Shown piece by piece: positions 1-7,854 of a DNA stretch of 64,000 nucleotides. Origin of the DNA: Sphingomonas adhaesiva. GTDB lineage: Bacteria; Pseudomonadota; Alphaproteobacteria; Sphingomonadales; Sphingomonadaceae. The stretch spans positions 1,300,001 to 1,364,000 of the forward strand of contig NZ_JAQIJT010000002.1 of NCBI RefSeq assembly GCF_036946125.1, read 5' to 3'. The first letter of the stretch is position 1. Every line of letters begins with the position of its first letter. The translations under genes and the position numbers were made by a program. Under the pieces are notes generated by a model. It ran no database searches and was not told the origin of the DNA. It saw only the letters and a program-made list of their open reading frames with translations.

Positions 1-1075
1 GCTCCAGATGCCCCTGCGCGCCGCCCACCGTGATCGCGACGTGGTTGCCCATCACCTGTGCGGCGACCATCGTCAGCATCTCGCACTGCGTCGGGTTGAC
101 CTTGCCCGGCATGATCGAGCTGCCCGGTTCGTTGGCGGGCAGGTCCAGCTCCCCCAGCCCGCAGCGCGGCCCCGATCCCAGCAGACGGATGTCGTTGGCG
201 ATCTTCGTGACCGCCACCGCCAGCGTGTTGAGCACGCCCGACAGGTGAACCAGCGGGTCGTTGGACGCCAGCGCCTCGAAGAAATTGTCTGCGGGGCTGA
301 ACGCGATCCCGGTAATGGCGCGCACCTCCGCACAAAAATCGTCCGCGAAGCCGCCGGGCGCGTTCAATCCCGTGCCCACCGCGGTCCCGCCCTGCGCCAG
401 CCGGTCGGTGCCCTGCTCCACCGCCGGCTCTACCCGCCGCAGACACCGCTCGATCTGGTGCGCATAGCCCGAAAATTCGTCGCCCAGCGTCAGCGGCGTC
501 GCGTCCTGAAGGTGCGTTCGCCCGATCTTCACGATGCCGGACCATGCCTTGGCCTTCGCATTTAGTGCGTTGTGCAGCCGTTCGACCGCCGGGATCAGCC
601 GCCGCCGCACCGCGATCGAGCACGCGATATGCAGCGCCGTCGGGAAGCTGTCGTTGCTCGACTGCCCGCGATTGACGTCGTCGTTGGGGTGCACCGGGCT
701 CTTGCCGCCACGATTTCCCGTCAGGATCTCGTTCGCACGCCCCGCGATCACCTCGTTGACGTTCATGTTCGACTGCGTGCCGCTGCCGGTCTGCCAGATG
801 ACGAGCGGAAACTGATCGTCGAACGTGCCCGCGACCACCTCCTGCGCGGCTTCCTCGATCGCATCGGCCTTCTCGGTCGCCAATCCGTGCCGCCGATTGA
901 CCCGCGCCGCGGCCTGTTTGACGATCGCCAGCGCATGCACGATCTCGATCGGCATCCGCTCGCGCGCGCCGAACGGAAAGTTCTCCAGGCTACGCTCGGT
1001 CTGCGCCCCCCAATAGGCGCTCGCGGGGACTTCGATCGGGCCGATCGAGTCGGTTTCGGTGCGGGTATCGGTCAT
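1..1075 (-). CDS. fumC: Class II fumarate hydratase, C-terminus cut by window edge
   Basis: Catalyses reversible hydration of fumarate to malate in the TCA cycle (cytosolic, iron-independent class II enzyme). About 358 codons are visible; the family is usually near 460, so roughly 100 C-terminal residues lie left of base 1. The start ATG is at 1075-1073 and the protein opens MTDTRTETDSIGPIEVPA. Recognisable blocks are GSGTQSNMNVNEV, GRTHLQDATPLTLG and the catalytic loop GSSIMPGKVNPTQ near bases 100-140. It is transcribed away from sspB, with a hairpin-rich 240-bp gap behind it. Family identity is clear; only the missing end is unknown. Confidence 0.95.
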   Translation of the reverse strand, partial: MTDTRTETDSIGPIEVPASAYWGAQTERSLENFPFGARERMPIEIVHALAIVKQAAARVNRRHGLATEKADAIEEAAQEVVAGTFDDQFPLVIWQTGSGTQSNMNVNEVIAGRANEILTGNRGGKSPVHPNDDVNRGQSSNDSFPTALHIACSIAVRRRLIPAVERLHNALNAKAKAWSGIVKIGRTHLQDATPLTLGDEFSGYAHQIERCLRRVEPAVEQGTDRLAQGGTAVGTGLNAPGGFADDFCAEVRAITGIAFSPADNFFEALASNDPLVHLSGVLNTLAVAVTKIANDIRLLGSGPRCGLGELDLPANEPGSSIMPGKVNPTQCEMLTMVAAQVMGNHVAITVGGAQGHLE

Positions 1076-1139
1076 GCACTGCCTCCTGCTCGGTCGAGGA
1101 AGCGTGCCGTAGCGAAGGCAGTTCCGTTGCCCAAGCTAT

Positions 1140-1172
1140 GCCGTGCTCCTGCGAAGGCGGAGCCCAGGATCA
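1140..1172. repeat. Half copy of the REPIN-like repeat
   Basis: The core GTGCTCCTGCGAAGGC followed by GGAGCCCAGG matches one arm of the palindromic repeat present in full at 3838, 11409 and 36073. Only one arm is visible here, so it reads as a decayed or solo unit in the gap upstream of fumC. Confidence 0.6.
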
Positions 1173-1198
1173 CGCGCAATGACGTGAGTGGCTCGCCG

Positions 1199-1307
1199 CG
1201 ACGTCATGGGAATGAATCCCATGACGTCGGACGCGGCCAAACGGCCGCGCCGGCCGGGCGGTTCGCGTCGCGCAGCAGGCGCGACCGCGGCGTAGCTGGC
1301 TACGCCG
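1199..1307. other. Cluster of three hairpins between sspB and fumC
   Basis: Three palindromes follow one another. At 1199-1229 there are 13-bp perfect arms around a 5-nt loop (arm CGACGTCATGGGA). At about 1232-1247 GCGGCC pairs with GGCCGC around AAAC. At 1288-1307 CGGCGTAG pairs with CTACGCCG around CTGG. The last lies 9 bases beyond the sspB stop and could end sspB transcription, although no T-run follows on the minus strand. No ORF worth calling was seen in 1076-1315. Confidence 0.5.
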
Positions 1308-1315
1308 CTCGCTCC

Positions 1316-1801
1316 CTATTTCTTCCGCTTGAAATCCACCGCGACGACGTTCGAGCCGTCCTCGACCGGGGCCGCCACGGGACCGTCATTCTCCGCCGGA
1401 TCGTGCCCGCCGGGGCCGTCGCCCGGCCCCTCCTGCGCCTGGAACCGCAGCTCGAAATTGACCGCCGGATCGTGGAAGCCGGTGATCGCGGAGTACGGAA
1501 TCACCAGCTTCGACGGCACCTGGTTGAAGCTGAGCCCGACCGAGAAGCGCGTCTCATCGACCGTCAGGTCCCAGAAGCGGTTCTGCAGGACGATCGTCAT
1601 CTCGTCCGGGAAGCGCTCGACCAGCCGCTGCGGGATGTCGACGCCGGGCGCCTGCGTCTTGAAGGTGATGTAGAAATGGTGCTCGCCCGGCAGCCCCTGC
1701 GACTCGGCGACGGTGCCCAGCACGCGGCCGACGACCGCGCGCAGCGCCTCCTGCACGATGTCGTCATAGGGGATCAGGCTGTCGGGCAGCATGTCGTTCA
1801 T
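1316..1801 (-). CDS. sspB: SspB-like ClpXP protease adaptor
   Basis: A 161-residue protein of the stringent starvation protein B family. Such adaptors bind SsrA-tagged substrates and deliver them to ClpXP in the cytoplasm. The globular part (about residues 1-120) includes YDDIVQEALRAVV and HFYITFKTQAPGVDIP. An acidic, proline/glycine-rich linker follows, and the protein ends in a short basic tail VVAVDFKRKK, where SspB proteins carry their ClpX-docking segment. It is divergent from hisB with a 75-bp gap. The assignment rests on fold-level resemblance and tail layout; the substrate tag preference cannot be read from sequence. Confidence 0.85.
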   Translation of the reverse strand: MNDMLPDSLIPYDDIVQEALRAVVGRVLGTVAESQGLPGEHHFYITFKTQAPGVDIPQRLVERFPDEMTIVLQNRFWDLTVDETRFSVGLSFNQVPSKLVIPYSAITGFHDPAVNFELRFQAQEGPGDGPGGHDPAENDGPVAAPVEDGSNVVAVDFKRKK

Positions 1802-1876
1802 CCCTTATGGGTAGCGCGGTGGCGGACGAGGTCAAGCTTGCCCGGTGCGTCAGGGGCGCTATGGGATCGCCCCACG

Positions 1877-2464
1877 ATGCGCACCGCCACCCTCACCCGC
1901 GACACCAGCGAGACCAAGGTCGCCGTCACCGTCGACCTCGACGGCACCGGCCGATATGACGTGAAGACCGGGGTCGGCTTCTTCGATCACATGCTGGAGC
2001 AGCTCTCGCGCCACTCGCTGATCGACATGACGATCCGCTGCGACGGCGACCTGCATATCGACGAGCATCACACGGTGGAGGACACCGCGCTCGCGCTGGG
2101 CAGTGCGGTGGCCCAGGCATTGGGCGACAAGCGCGGCATCCGCCGCTACGGCGACGCGCTGTCGCCGATGGACGAGACGCTGACCCGCGTCGCGCTCGAC
2201 ATTTCCGGCCGCCCCTGGCTGGTGTGGAAGGGCGCGTTCACGCAGGCGCGGCTGGGGACGATGGACACGGAGATGTTCCGGCACTTCTTCCACAGCTTCG
2301 CGCAGACCGCCGGCATCACGCTGCATATCGAGACGCTGTACGGCGACAACAACCATCACATCGCCGAGAGTGCGTTCAAGGGCGTGGCCCGCGCGCTGCG
2401 CACCGCGGTGGAGATCGACCCTCGCAAGGCCGATGCGATCCCGTCGACCAAGGGAACGCTGTGA
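1877..2464 (+). CDS. hisB: Imidazoleglycerol-phosphate dehydratase
   Basis: Monofunctional HisB of 195 residues, the dehydration step of histidine synthesis (IGP to imidazole-acetol phosphate). The metal-binding histidine motifs are visible: DHMLEQLSRHS, DEHHTVEDTALALG and NNHHIAESAFKG. It lacks the fused histidinol phosphatase domain of enterobacterial HisB, as usual in alphaproteobacteria. The start at ATG 1877 gives MRTATLTRDTSETKV. It is followed 13 bp later by hisH and belongs to the hisB-hisH-hisA run. Confidence 0.96.
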   Translation: MRTATLTRDTSETKVAVTVDLDGTGRYDVKTGVGFFDHMLEQLSRHSLIDMTIRCDGDLHIDEHHTVEDTALALGSAVAQALGDKRGIRRYGDALSPMDETLTRVALDISGRPWLVWKGAFTQARLGTMDTEMFRHFFHSFAQTAGITLHIETLYGDNNHHIAESAFKGVARALRTAVEIDPRKADAIPSTKGTL

Positions 2465-2477
2465 CAGGCCCCATGTC

Positions 2478-3083
2478 ATGAACCTGGCCCTGATCGATTA
2501 TCAGGCGGGCAACCTCCACTCGGTCGAAAATGCGTTGCGCGCGGCGGGCTGCGATGACCTGACCGTCACGTCCGATCCGGACGTCGTCGCGCGCGCCGAT
2601 CGCATCGTGCTGCCCGGCGTCGGCGCGTTCGGTGCCTGTGCCGCGGCGCTGCGCGCGATCCCGGGGATGGAGGCCGCGATGCGCACCCGCGTGCTGGAGC
2701 AGGGCACGCCGTTTCTCGGCATCTGCGTCGGCATGCAGTTGCTGGCGGATACCGGCGAGGAGCTGGGCACCCACGCCGGGCTGGGCTGGATCGCCGGCAC
2801 CGTGCGCCGGATCGAGGTGGGCAGCAGTGACGCCAAGGTCCCGCACATGGGCTGGAACGATGTCGTCCCCGTCGGCGGCCACCCGCTGATCGAGGCGGGC
2901 GAGGCGTATTTCCTCCACAGCTTCGCCTTCGACGGCGCGCATGTCGCCGCGACCACCGATCACGCCGGCCCCGTCACCGCCGCGATCGCGCGCGACACGG
3001 TGCTGGGCGTGCAATTCCATCCCGAAAAGAGCCAGCGCTATGGCCTGGCGCTGCTGGAAAGGTTCCTGACGTGGCGCCCCTGA
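2478..3083 (+). CDS. hisH: Imidazole glycerol phosphate synthase, glutaminase subunit
   Basis: A class I glutamine amidotransferase of 201 residues that supplies ammonia to HisF for ring closure to IGP and AICAR. The nucleophile cysteine is in FLGICVGMQLL and the catalytic His-Glu pair in GVQFHPEKSQRYG. The start ATG 2478 (MNLALIDYQAGNLHSV) fits the family; an upstream reading would add an unrelated extension from inside hisB. Its end overlaps the hisA start by 13 nt, so the two are probably translationally coupled. The partner HisF is encoded 1.4 kb further on. Confidence 0.96.
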   Translation: MNLALIDYQAGNLHSVENALRAAGCDDLTVTSDPDVVARADRIVLPGVGAFGACAAALRAIPGMEAAMRTRVLEQGTPFLGICVGMQLLADTGEELGTHAGLGWIAGTVRRIEVGSSDAKVPHMGWNDVVPVGGHPLIEAGEAYFLHSFAFDGAHVAATTDHAGPVTAAIARDTVLGVQFHPEKSQRYGLALLERFLTWRP

Positions 3084-3814
3084 TCGTCTTCCCCGCGATC
3101 GACCTCAAGTCGGGACAGGTCGTGCGCCTGGCGGAGGGCGATATGGACCGCGCCACGGTGTACGGCGACGATCCCGCGCACCAGGCATCGCTGTTCGCGG
3201 AGGCGGGCGCCGGGCACCTCCACGTCGTCGATCTCGACGGTGCCTTCGCGGGCGAGAGCGTCAACGGCGACGCCGTGCGCGCGATCGTCGCCGCGTTTCC
3301 GGGGCATGTCCAGCTGGGCGGCGGCATCCGCACGCCCGCCGCGGTCGAGGCGTGGTTCCGCCTGGGCGTCGCCCGCGTCGTGATCGGCACCGCCGCGCTG
3401 GAACATCCGCAGTTCGTCCGCGACATGGCGTCGGCCTTTCCCGGCGGGATCGTGGTCGCGGTCGATGCGAAGGACGGCATGGTCGCGACCAAGGGCTGGG
3501 CCGATGTCTCCACCACCAGCGCGACCGATCTGGCGCGCCGGTTCGAGGATGCCGGGGTCGCCGCGGTGCTGTTCACCGACGTGGGACGCGACGGCCTGCT
3601 CAAGGGCTGTAACGTGGAAGCGACCGTCGATCTGGCGCGCGCGGTCGATATTCCAGTGATCGCCAGCGGCGGCGTCGCCGGGATCGGCGACATCCATGTC
3701 CTGGCGCTTCACGCGAAGGACGGGATCGAGGGCGTCATCACCGGCCGCGCGCTGTACGACGGTCGCCTGGACCTCGCGGGGGCGCTGAGCGTGGCCGAGG
3801 CGGCGGCGCGCTGA
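3071..3814 (+). CDS. hisA: ProFAR isomerase HisA
   Basis: 1-(5-phosphoribosyl)-5-[(5-phosphoribosylamino)methylideneamino]imidazole-4-carboxamide isomerase, a TIM barrel of 247 residues in histidine synthesis. The start is GTG at 3071, within the last codons of hisH. Signature segments are FPAIDLKSGQVVRLAEGD near the N-terminus, VQLGGGIRTPAAVE, FTDVGRDGLLKGCN and the C-terminal phosphate loop VIASGGVAGIGD. Downstream the collinear run is broken by a repeat and an opposing small gene before hisF. Confidence 0.96.
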   Translation: MAPLIVFPAIDLKSGQVVRLAEGDMDRATVYGDDPAHQASLFAEAGAGHLHVVDLDGAFAGESVNGDAVRAIVAAFPGHVQLGGGIRTPAAVEAWFRLGVARVVIGTAALEHPQFVRDMASAFPGGIVVAVDAKDGMVATKGWADVSTTSATDLARRFEDAGVAAVLFTDVGRDGLLKGCNVEATVDLARAVDIPVIASGGVAGIGDIHVLALHAKDGIEGVITGRALYDGRLDLAGALSVAEAAAR

Positions 3815-3837
3815 TGTCGCCGTTCTTCGGCGGAGGC

Positions 3838-3990
3838 GGGACCTGCGCAAAGATGTCCACCGTGCTCCTGCGCAGGCAGGAGCCCGGGGTTATCGATCCC
3901 ATAAGAGGTTGTTCTTAATGACTCTGGGCTCCTGCCTGCGCAGGAGCACGGCCGGTATGCGGCGCCGTTCCAGCCGTTCGCAAAGGTCCC
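3838..3990. repeat. REPIN-like palindromic repeat, copy 1
   Basis: Nested inverted repeat of about 153 bp. The outer ends are GGGACC...CGCAAAG and its inverse ending GGTCCC. The inner arms, around ACCGTGCTCCTGCGCAGGC at 3859 and its inverse ending near 3952, enclose a roughly 40-bp centre. Copies 2 and 3 (11409, 36073) share both inner arms and outer ends but not the centre. It lies between hisA and the 3' end of the minus-strand gene at 4015, so it may also act as a two-way transcription stop. Confidence 0.75.
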
Positions 3991-4014
3991 GCGAGCCCGG
4001 CGAATAGCGGAATA

Positions 4015-4371
4015 TCACCGCTGGAACCGCAGCCGGTTCTCGAACCCCTCGTTCGCCTTCGCCATCTTCGCGATCCGGCGCAGACAGCCGCGCACCTCGC
4101 GCTCGAACCGGCGATCGTCGTGGACGCCGGGGCGCACATATTCCTCCTGCGCCGTCAGCGCCCTGATCAGCGCCGCGAACCCCGCCTGCGTCGCCGCGGC
4201 ATCGCCCATTGCCAGCGCCGCGCTGGCCCATTCCTCCGCCGCGGCCCGGTCGTAATCGTCCTCCGCCTCGCGCCCGCGGCGATCCGCTCGGTCCTGCTCC
4301 GCGCGCGCCGACGTCGCGCGATGCTCCAGCCAGGCGCGCACCAGCGCCTCGTCCCATTCACGGTCGCTCAT
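4015..4371 (-). CDS. Hypothetical 118-residue charged helical protein
   Basis: Not recognised. It is rich in Arg, Glu, Asp and Ala and probably almost all helical, with no signal peptide or membrane segment. It opens MSDREWDEALVRAWLEHR and the C-terminal third contains EREVRGCLRRIAKMAKANEGF. It is transcribed against the histidine genes and sits between hisA and hisF, sharing an 85-bp divergent promoter gap with hisF. GC-rich codon use matches its neighbours, so it is probably a resident, lineage-specific gene rather than a recent arrival. No function is proposed. Confidence 0.7.
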   Translation of the reverse strand: MSDREWDEALVRAWLEHRATSARAEQDRADRRGREAEDDYDRAAAEEWASAALAMGDAAATQAGFAALIRALTAQEEYVRPGVHDDRRFEREVRGCLRRIAKMAKANEGFENRLRFQR

Positions 4372-4456
4372 GGCACGCGCCTAGCCGATCGTCTGCCCGG
4401 CGCGAACCCCACCCCGCACCCTTGCCCTGCCCCCCTGCTGCGGGCATGGCGCGCGC

Positions 4457-5218
4457 ATGACCGTCAGAGCCCGCGTGATCCCCTGCCTCGATGTCGCCGA
4501 CGGACGCGTGGTCAAGGGCGTGAACTTCGTCGACCTGATCGATGCCGGCGATCCGGTCGAACAGGCACGCGCCTATGACGCGGCGGGGGCGGACGAACTC
4601 TGCTTCCTCGACATCACCGCCAGTCACGAAGCGCGGGGCACGATCCTGGACGTGGTACGGCGCACCGCGGCGGTATGCTTCATGCCGCTGACGGTAGGGG
4701 GCGGCGTGCGCACCGCCGAGGACGCCCGCGCGCTCCTGCTGGCGGGGGCCGACAAGGTCGCGGTCAATTCCGCCGCCGTATCCCGGCCCGAGGTGGTCGG
4801 CGACATCGCCGAACGCTTCGGCAGCCAGTGCTGCGTCGCCAGCATCGACGCACGGCGCCGCGGCGACGGCTGGGAGGTGTTCACCCACGGCGGGCGACGC
4901 GCCACCGGGATCGACGCGGTCGCGCACGCGCTGCGACTGGCCGAGCTGGGCGCGGGCGAGCTGCTGGTGACATCGATGGACCGCGACGGCACGCGCGGCG
5001 GCTACGACCTCGACCTGATCCGCGCGATCGCCGACCGCACGCCAGTGCCGGTGGTCGCCTCCGGCGGGGTCGGCTCGCTGGACGATCTGGTGGCGGGCGT
5101 GACGCAGGGTCATGCGTCGGCGGTGCTCGCCGCCTCGATCTTCCACTTCGGACAGGCGACCGTGGCACAGGCGCATGCCGCGCTCGCCGCCGCCGGAGTG
5201 CCGGTCCGCGCGCATTGA
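4457..5218 (+). CDS. hisF: Imidazole glycerol phosphate synthase, cyclase subunit
   Basis: A TIM-barrel cyclase of 253 residues that pairs with HisH to make IGP. Both catalytic aspartates are visible, in VIPCLDVADGRVVKGVNF and TSMDRDGTRGGYDLDL, with the phosphate loop VVASGGVGSLDDL. The start ATG 4457 gives MTVRARVIPCLD. The stop overlaps the TTG start of the downstream lipoprotein gene by 4 nt. hisE and hisI, often next to hisF in related genomes, are not in this window. Confidence 0.96.
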   Translation: MTVRARVIPCLDVADGRVVKGVNFVDLIDAGDPVEQARAYDAAGADELCFLDITASHEARGTILDVVRRTAAVCFMPLTVGGGVRTAEDARALLLAGADKVAVNSAAVSRPEVVGDIAERFGSQCCVASIDARRRGDGWEVFTHGGRRATGIDAVAHALRLAELGAGELLVTSMDRDGTRGGYDLDLIRAIADRTPVPVVASGGVGSLDDLVAGVTQGHASAVLAASIFHFGQATVAQAHAALAAAGVPVRAH

Positions 5219-5793
5219 GGCACGTCGTCGCCCTCGCCGCCGCCGCGCTGCTGGCCGGGTGCGGGGGCCGCTACGCGCCGGTCAGCGATACGCCGGTGCG
5301 GATCGGCAAGCCGTACAGCGTGCGCGGCATCACCTACATTCCCACGGCCGATCCGACCTACGACATGCTCGGCATGGCGAGCTGGTACGGCAGCGAATCG
5401 GGGGATCGCACCGCCAACGGCGAGCGCTTCCGCGCGAAGGCGATCGCGGGCGCCCACACCACGCTTCCGCTGCCGAGCTACGTCGAGGTCACCTCGCTCG
5501 ATACCGGACGGGTGATCGTGCTGCGGGTCAACGACCGCGGCCCGTTCGCGGCGGGGCGGATCATCGACCTGTCGCGGGGTGCAGCGGACCTGCTCGGGAT
5601 CCGCGCGCAGGGGCAGGCGGCGGTGCGCGTCCGGGTCGTCGATCCGCCGGAAGCGGACAAGGCCAGACTGCGTGCGGGGAAATCCCCGACACCGCGACCC
5701 GATGTCACCCCCGCGGTGCGCGCCAACCTGCGCGCGCAGTTGGAAAACGGGCTGCGGGCGATGGCGGAACAGCAAACGTCACCCCGGCCCTGA
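5215..5793 (+). CDS. rlpA: RlpA-like septal ring lipoprotein with TTG start
   Basis: A 192-residue exported lipoprotein of the RlpA family (double-psi beta-barrel, acting on peptidoglycan at division sites). The start chosen is TTG 5215, whose TTGA overlaps the hisF stop. It yields a short, perfect lipoprotein signal ending LLAGC with the acylated Cys near residue 16. The domain follows: MASWYGSESGDRTANGERF, then VNDRGPFAAGRIIDLSRGAA. The C-terminal 40 residues are polar and no SPOR repeat is seen, unlike the second RlpA at 22049. Any ATG start would lie inside hisF or lose the signal. Confidence 0.85.
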   Translation: MRHVVALAAAALLAGCGGRYAPVSDTPVRIGKPYSVRGITYIPTADPTYDMLGMASWYGSESGDRTANGERFRAKAIAGAHTTLPLPSYVEVTSLDTGRVIVLRVNDRGPFAAGRIIDLSRGAADLLGIRAQGQAAVRVRVVDPPEADKARLRAGKSPTPRPDVTPAVRANLRAQLENGLRAMAEQQTSPRP

Positions 5794-5808
5794 GCCACGC
5801 CGACGCGG

Positions 5809-6252
5809 TTACGTTGCCCCCGCCGCGTACAGCACCGCCGCGCGATCCTCGAACGCGCCGATCATCCGGCGCAATGCCACGCCGAACACCTGCCCGGCCA
5901 GCATCTCGAACATCCGGTTCTTGAAGGCGAAGTCGACCGTGAAATCGACCAGGCACCCGCCGTCCCCATCCGCGCGGAAGCGCCAGTCGTTGTGGAGATA
6001 CTTGAGCGGCCCGTCGACATACTCGACCCGGATCGCCTCGGGCCGCGTCTTCGTCACCTTGGACGTGAACGTCTCGCGCAGCCCCTTGAAGCCGACGATC
6101 ATGTCCGCGGTCGTCTCCGTCCCGCTATCCTGACGCACCCGCATCGCGGTCACCCACGGCAGAAACTCCGGGTAGCGGCGCACATCCGCGACCAGGTCGA
6201 ACATCTGCTCCGGCGTGTACGGAAGGCGGCGCGTCTCAGCGTGCTTGGGCAA
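5809..6252 (-). CDS. COQ10/RatA-like START-domain protein
   Basis: A 147-residue polyketide-cyclase/START-fold protein of the coenzyme Q-binding COQ10 / RatA family. Members bind a hydrophobic ligand, are implicated in ubiquinone function in proteobacteria, and in E. coli were described as a ribosome-association toxin. Typical segments are YTPEQMFDLVADVRRYPEFL near the start and the C-terminal helix AFEDRAAVLYAAG. The start appears to be TTG at 6252, inside the last codons of lipA (17-nt overlap), which gives the usual family N-terminus MPKHAETRRLPYTPEQ. Coupled to lipA. Confidence 0.85.
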   Translation of the reverse strand: MPKHAETRRLPYTPEQMFDLVADVRRYPEFLPWVTAMRVRQDSGTETTADMIVGFKGLRETFTSKVTKTRPEAIRVEYVDGPLKYLHNDWRFRADGDGGCLVDFTVDFAFKNRMFEMLAGQVFGVALRRMIGAFEDRAAVLYAAGAT

Positions 6253-7159
6253 GCTTCGCCTCGCGTGCGGCCTTCATCTTCGCGAAGTCGTCGCCCGCAT
6301 GGTAGCTCGACCGGGTCAGCGGGGACGAGGCGACCAGCAGGAACCCCTTCGCCCGCGCGATCGCGGCATAGGCGTCGAACGCCGCCGGGGTGACGAAGAC
6401 CGCCACCTTCGCATGGCGCGGGGTCGGCTGCAGATACTGGCCCATCGTCAGGAAATCGATGTCGGCGGAGCGCATGTCGTCCATCACCTGATGCACCTCC
6501 AGCCGCTCCTCGCCGAGCCCCAGCATGATGCCGGACTTGGTGAAGATCGACGGGTCCAGCTTCTTCACGCTCTCCAGCAGCCGGATCGACGCGTAATAAC
6601 GCGCACCGGGGCGGATCGTGGGGTACAGCCGGGGGACGGTTTCCAGATTGTGATTATATACGTCTGGACGCGCGGCGACGATGGCCTCCACCGCCGCTTC
6701 GTGCTTGTTGCGGAAGTCGGGCGTGAGGATCTCGATCGTGGTCGTCGGATTGGTCCGGCGGATCGCCTCGATCACCTTCACGAACTGCTTCGCCCCACCA
6801 TCGGGCAGGTCATCGCGGTCAACGGAGGTCACGACGATATGCTGGAGCCCCATCTGCGCCGCCGCATCGGCGACGTTCTGCGGCTCTCGTGGGTCGACCG
6901 CGCGCGGCATGCCCGTCTTCACGTTGCAGAACGCGCAGGCGCGGGTGCACGTGTCGCCCAGGATCATCACCGTCGCGTGCTTCTTGGTCCAGCATTCCCC
7001 GATATTGGGGCATGCCGCCTCTTCGCACACGGTGGTCAGGCTCTTGGAGCGCATCAGCGCACGCGTGGCGGCGAAGCCCTCGCTCGTCGGGGCCTTGACG
7101 CGGATCCAGTCCGGCTTTCGCTGCCGGGCGGGAGCCTTGATCGGGGTTAGTTCGTTCAT
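6236..7159 (-). CDS. lipA: Lipoyl synthase
   Basis: A radical-SAM enzyme of 307 residues that inserts two sulfurs into protein-bound octanoate to make lipoyl groups for the 2-oxoacid dehydrogenases. Both iron-sulfur cluster motifs are present: the auxiliary set in CEEAACPNIGEC and the radical-SAM CxxxCxxC in CTRACAFC. The C-terminal RSSYHAG motif supplies the unusual serine ligand. The start ATG is at 7159 (MNELTPIKAPARQRKP). It is divergent from the carbonic anhydrase gene. Confidence 0.97.
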   Translation of the reverse strand: MNELTPIKAPARQRKPDWIRVKAPTSEGFAATRALMRSKSLTTVCEEAACPNIGECWTKKHATVMILGDTCTRACAFCNVKTGMPRAVDPREPQNVADAAAQMGLQHIVVTSVDRDDLPDGGAKQFVKVIEAIRRTNPTTTIEILTPDFRNKHEAAVEAIVAARPDVYNHNLETVPRLYPTIRPGARYYASIRLLESVKKLDPSIFTKSGIMLGLGEERLEVHQVMDDMRSADIDFLTMGQYLQPTPRHAKVAVFVTPAAFDAYAAIARAKGFLLVASSPLTRSSYHAGDDFAKMKAAREAKLAQAR

Positions 7160-7196
7160 GGTGCGGAGATAGCGCCTGACGCTTCACGAAACAACG

Positions 7197-7202
7197 AAGG
7201 AG
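7197..7202 (+). promoter_or_regulatory. Ribosome binding site choosing the carbonic anhydrase start
   Basis: AAGGAG sits 1 nt before ATG 7204 but 10 nt before ATG 7213. The second spacing is workable and the first is not, so translation should start at 7213 and the three codons before it are excluded. Confidence 0.7.
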
Positions 7203-7212
7203 CATGTGCCAT

Positions 7213-7845
7213 ATGCGAAAGTTCAAGGATTTCATCGAGGGCTACTACCGCTTCCGCGGCAACGAGTGGATCGAGGAGCGCGAGCGCTGGACCGAGCTGG
7301 CCGGCGGCCAGACGCCCAAGACCATGGTCATCGCATGCTCCGACAGCCGCGTCGATCCCGCGACGATCTTCGGCACGCGTCCGGGCGAGGTGTTCGTGGT
7401 GCGCAACGTCGCCAACCTCGTCCCGCCGTTCGATCCCAGCGGCGGCCTGCACGGCGTCTCGGCCGCGATCGAGTTCGCGGTCACCAGCCTGAAGGTGGAG
7501 GAAATCCTGGTCCTCGGCCACGGCTCGTGCGGCGGCGTCAAGGCGGCGCTGTCGGGCGCGCTGAAGGATGCCGAGCCCGGCAAGGGCGGCTTCGTGGCGG
7601 AATGGATCAAGCTGCTGGACGACGCGCGCGAGCGCGTGATCGCCGAACACGGCGACGGTCCGGAGGGTCAGACGGCGCTCGAACAGGAGGGCGTCAAGAC
7701 CTCGATCGAAAACCTCAAGACCTTCCCGTTCATTCAGGACGGCCTCGACGCGGGGACGCTGAGCCTCCACGGCGCGGTCTTCGCGATCGCCGATGGCAAG
7801 CTGAAGGTGCTGGATACCCAAACCGGCGAGTTCGAGGCGGCGTGA
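7213..7845 (+). CDS. Beta-class carbonic anhydrase
   Basis: A zinc enzyme of 210 residues interconverting CO2 and bicarbonate. The zinc ligands and catalytic dyad are visible in ACSDSRVDP (Cys, Asp-Arg pair) and in LVLGHGSCGGVKAAL (His and Cys). It has no signal peptide, so it is cytoplasmic and probably supplies bicarbonate to carboxylases. The N-terminus is MRKFKDFIEGYYRFRGNEW. It stands alone between lipA (divergent) and aspS (convergent), with a long inverted repeat in the convergent gap. The can and cynT names cannot be told apart here. Confidence 0.95.
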   Translation: MRKFKDFIEGYYRFRGNEWIEERERWTELAGGQTPKTMVIACSDSRVDPATIFGTRPGEVFVVRNVANLVPPFDPSGGLHGVSAAIEFAVTSLKVEEILVLGHGSCGGVKAALSGALKDAEPGKGGFVAEWIKLLDDARERVIAEHGDGPEGQTALEQEGVKTSIENLKTFPFIQDGLDAGTLSLHGAVFAIADGKLKVLDTQTGEFEAA

Positions 7846-7854
7846 TCGCCTGAT

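Noticed and set aside
572..2464. A 630-codon plus-strand frame running into hisB
   Set aside because: Only its last 195 codons are HisB; the rest is antisense to fumC and sspB and reflects GC-rich codon bias.
4675..5214. Upstream extension of the RlpA lipoprotein through hisF
   Set aside because: It would be an alternate frame of hisF and would bury the lipoprotein signal; the TTG at 5215 is preferred.
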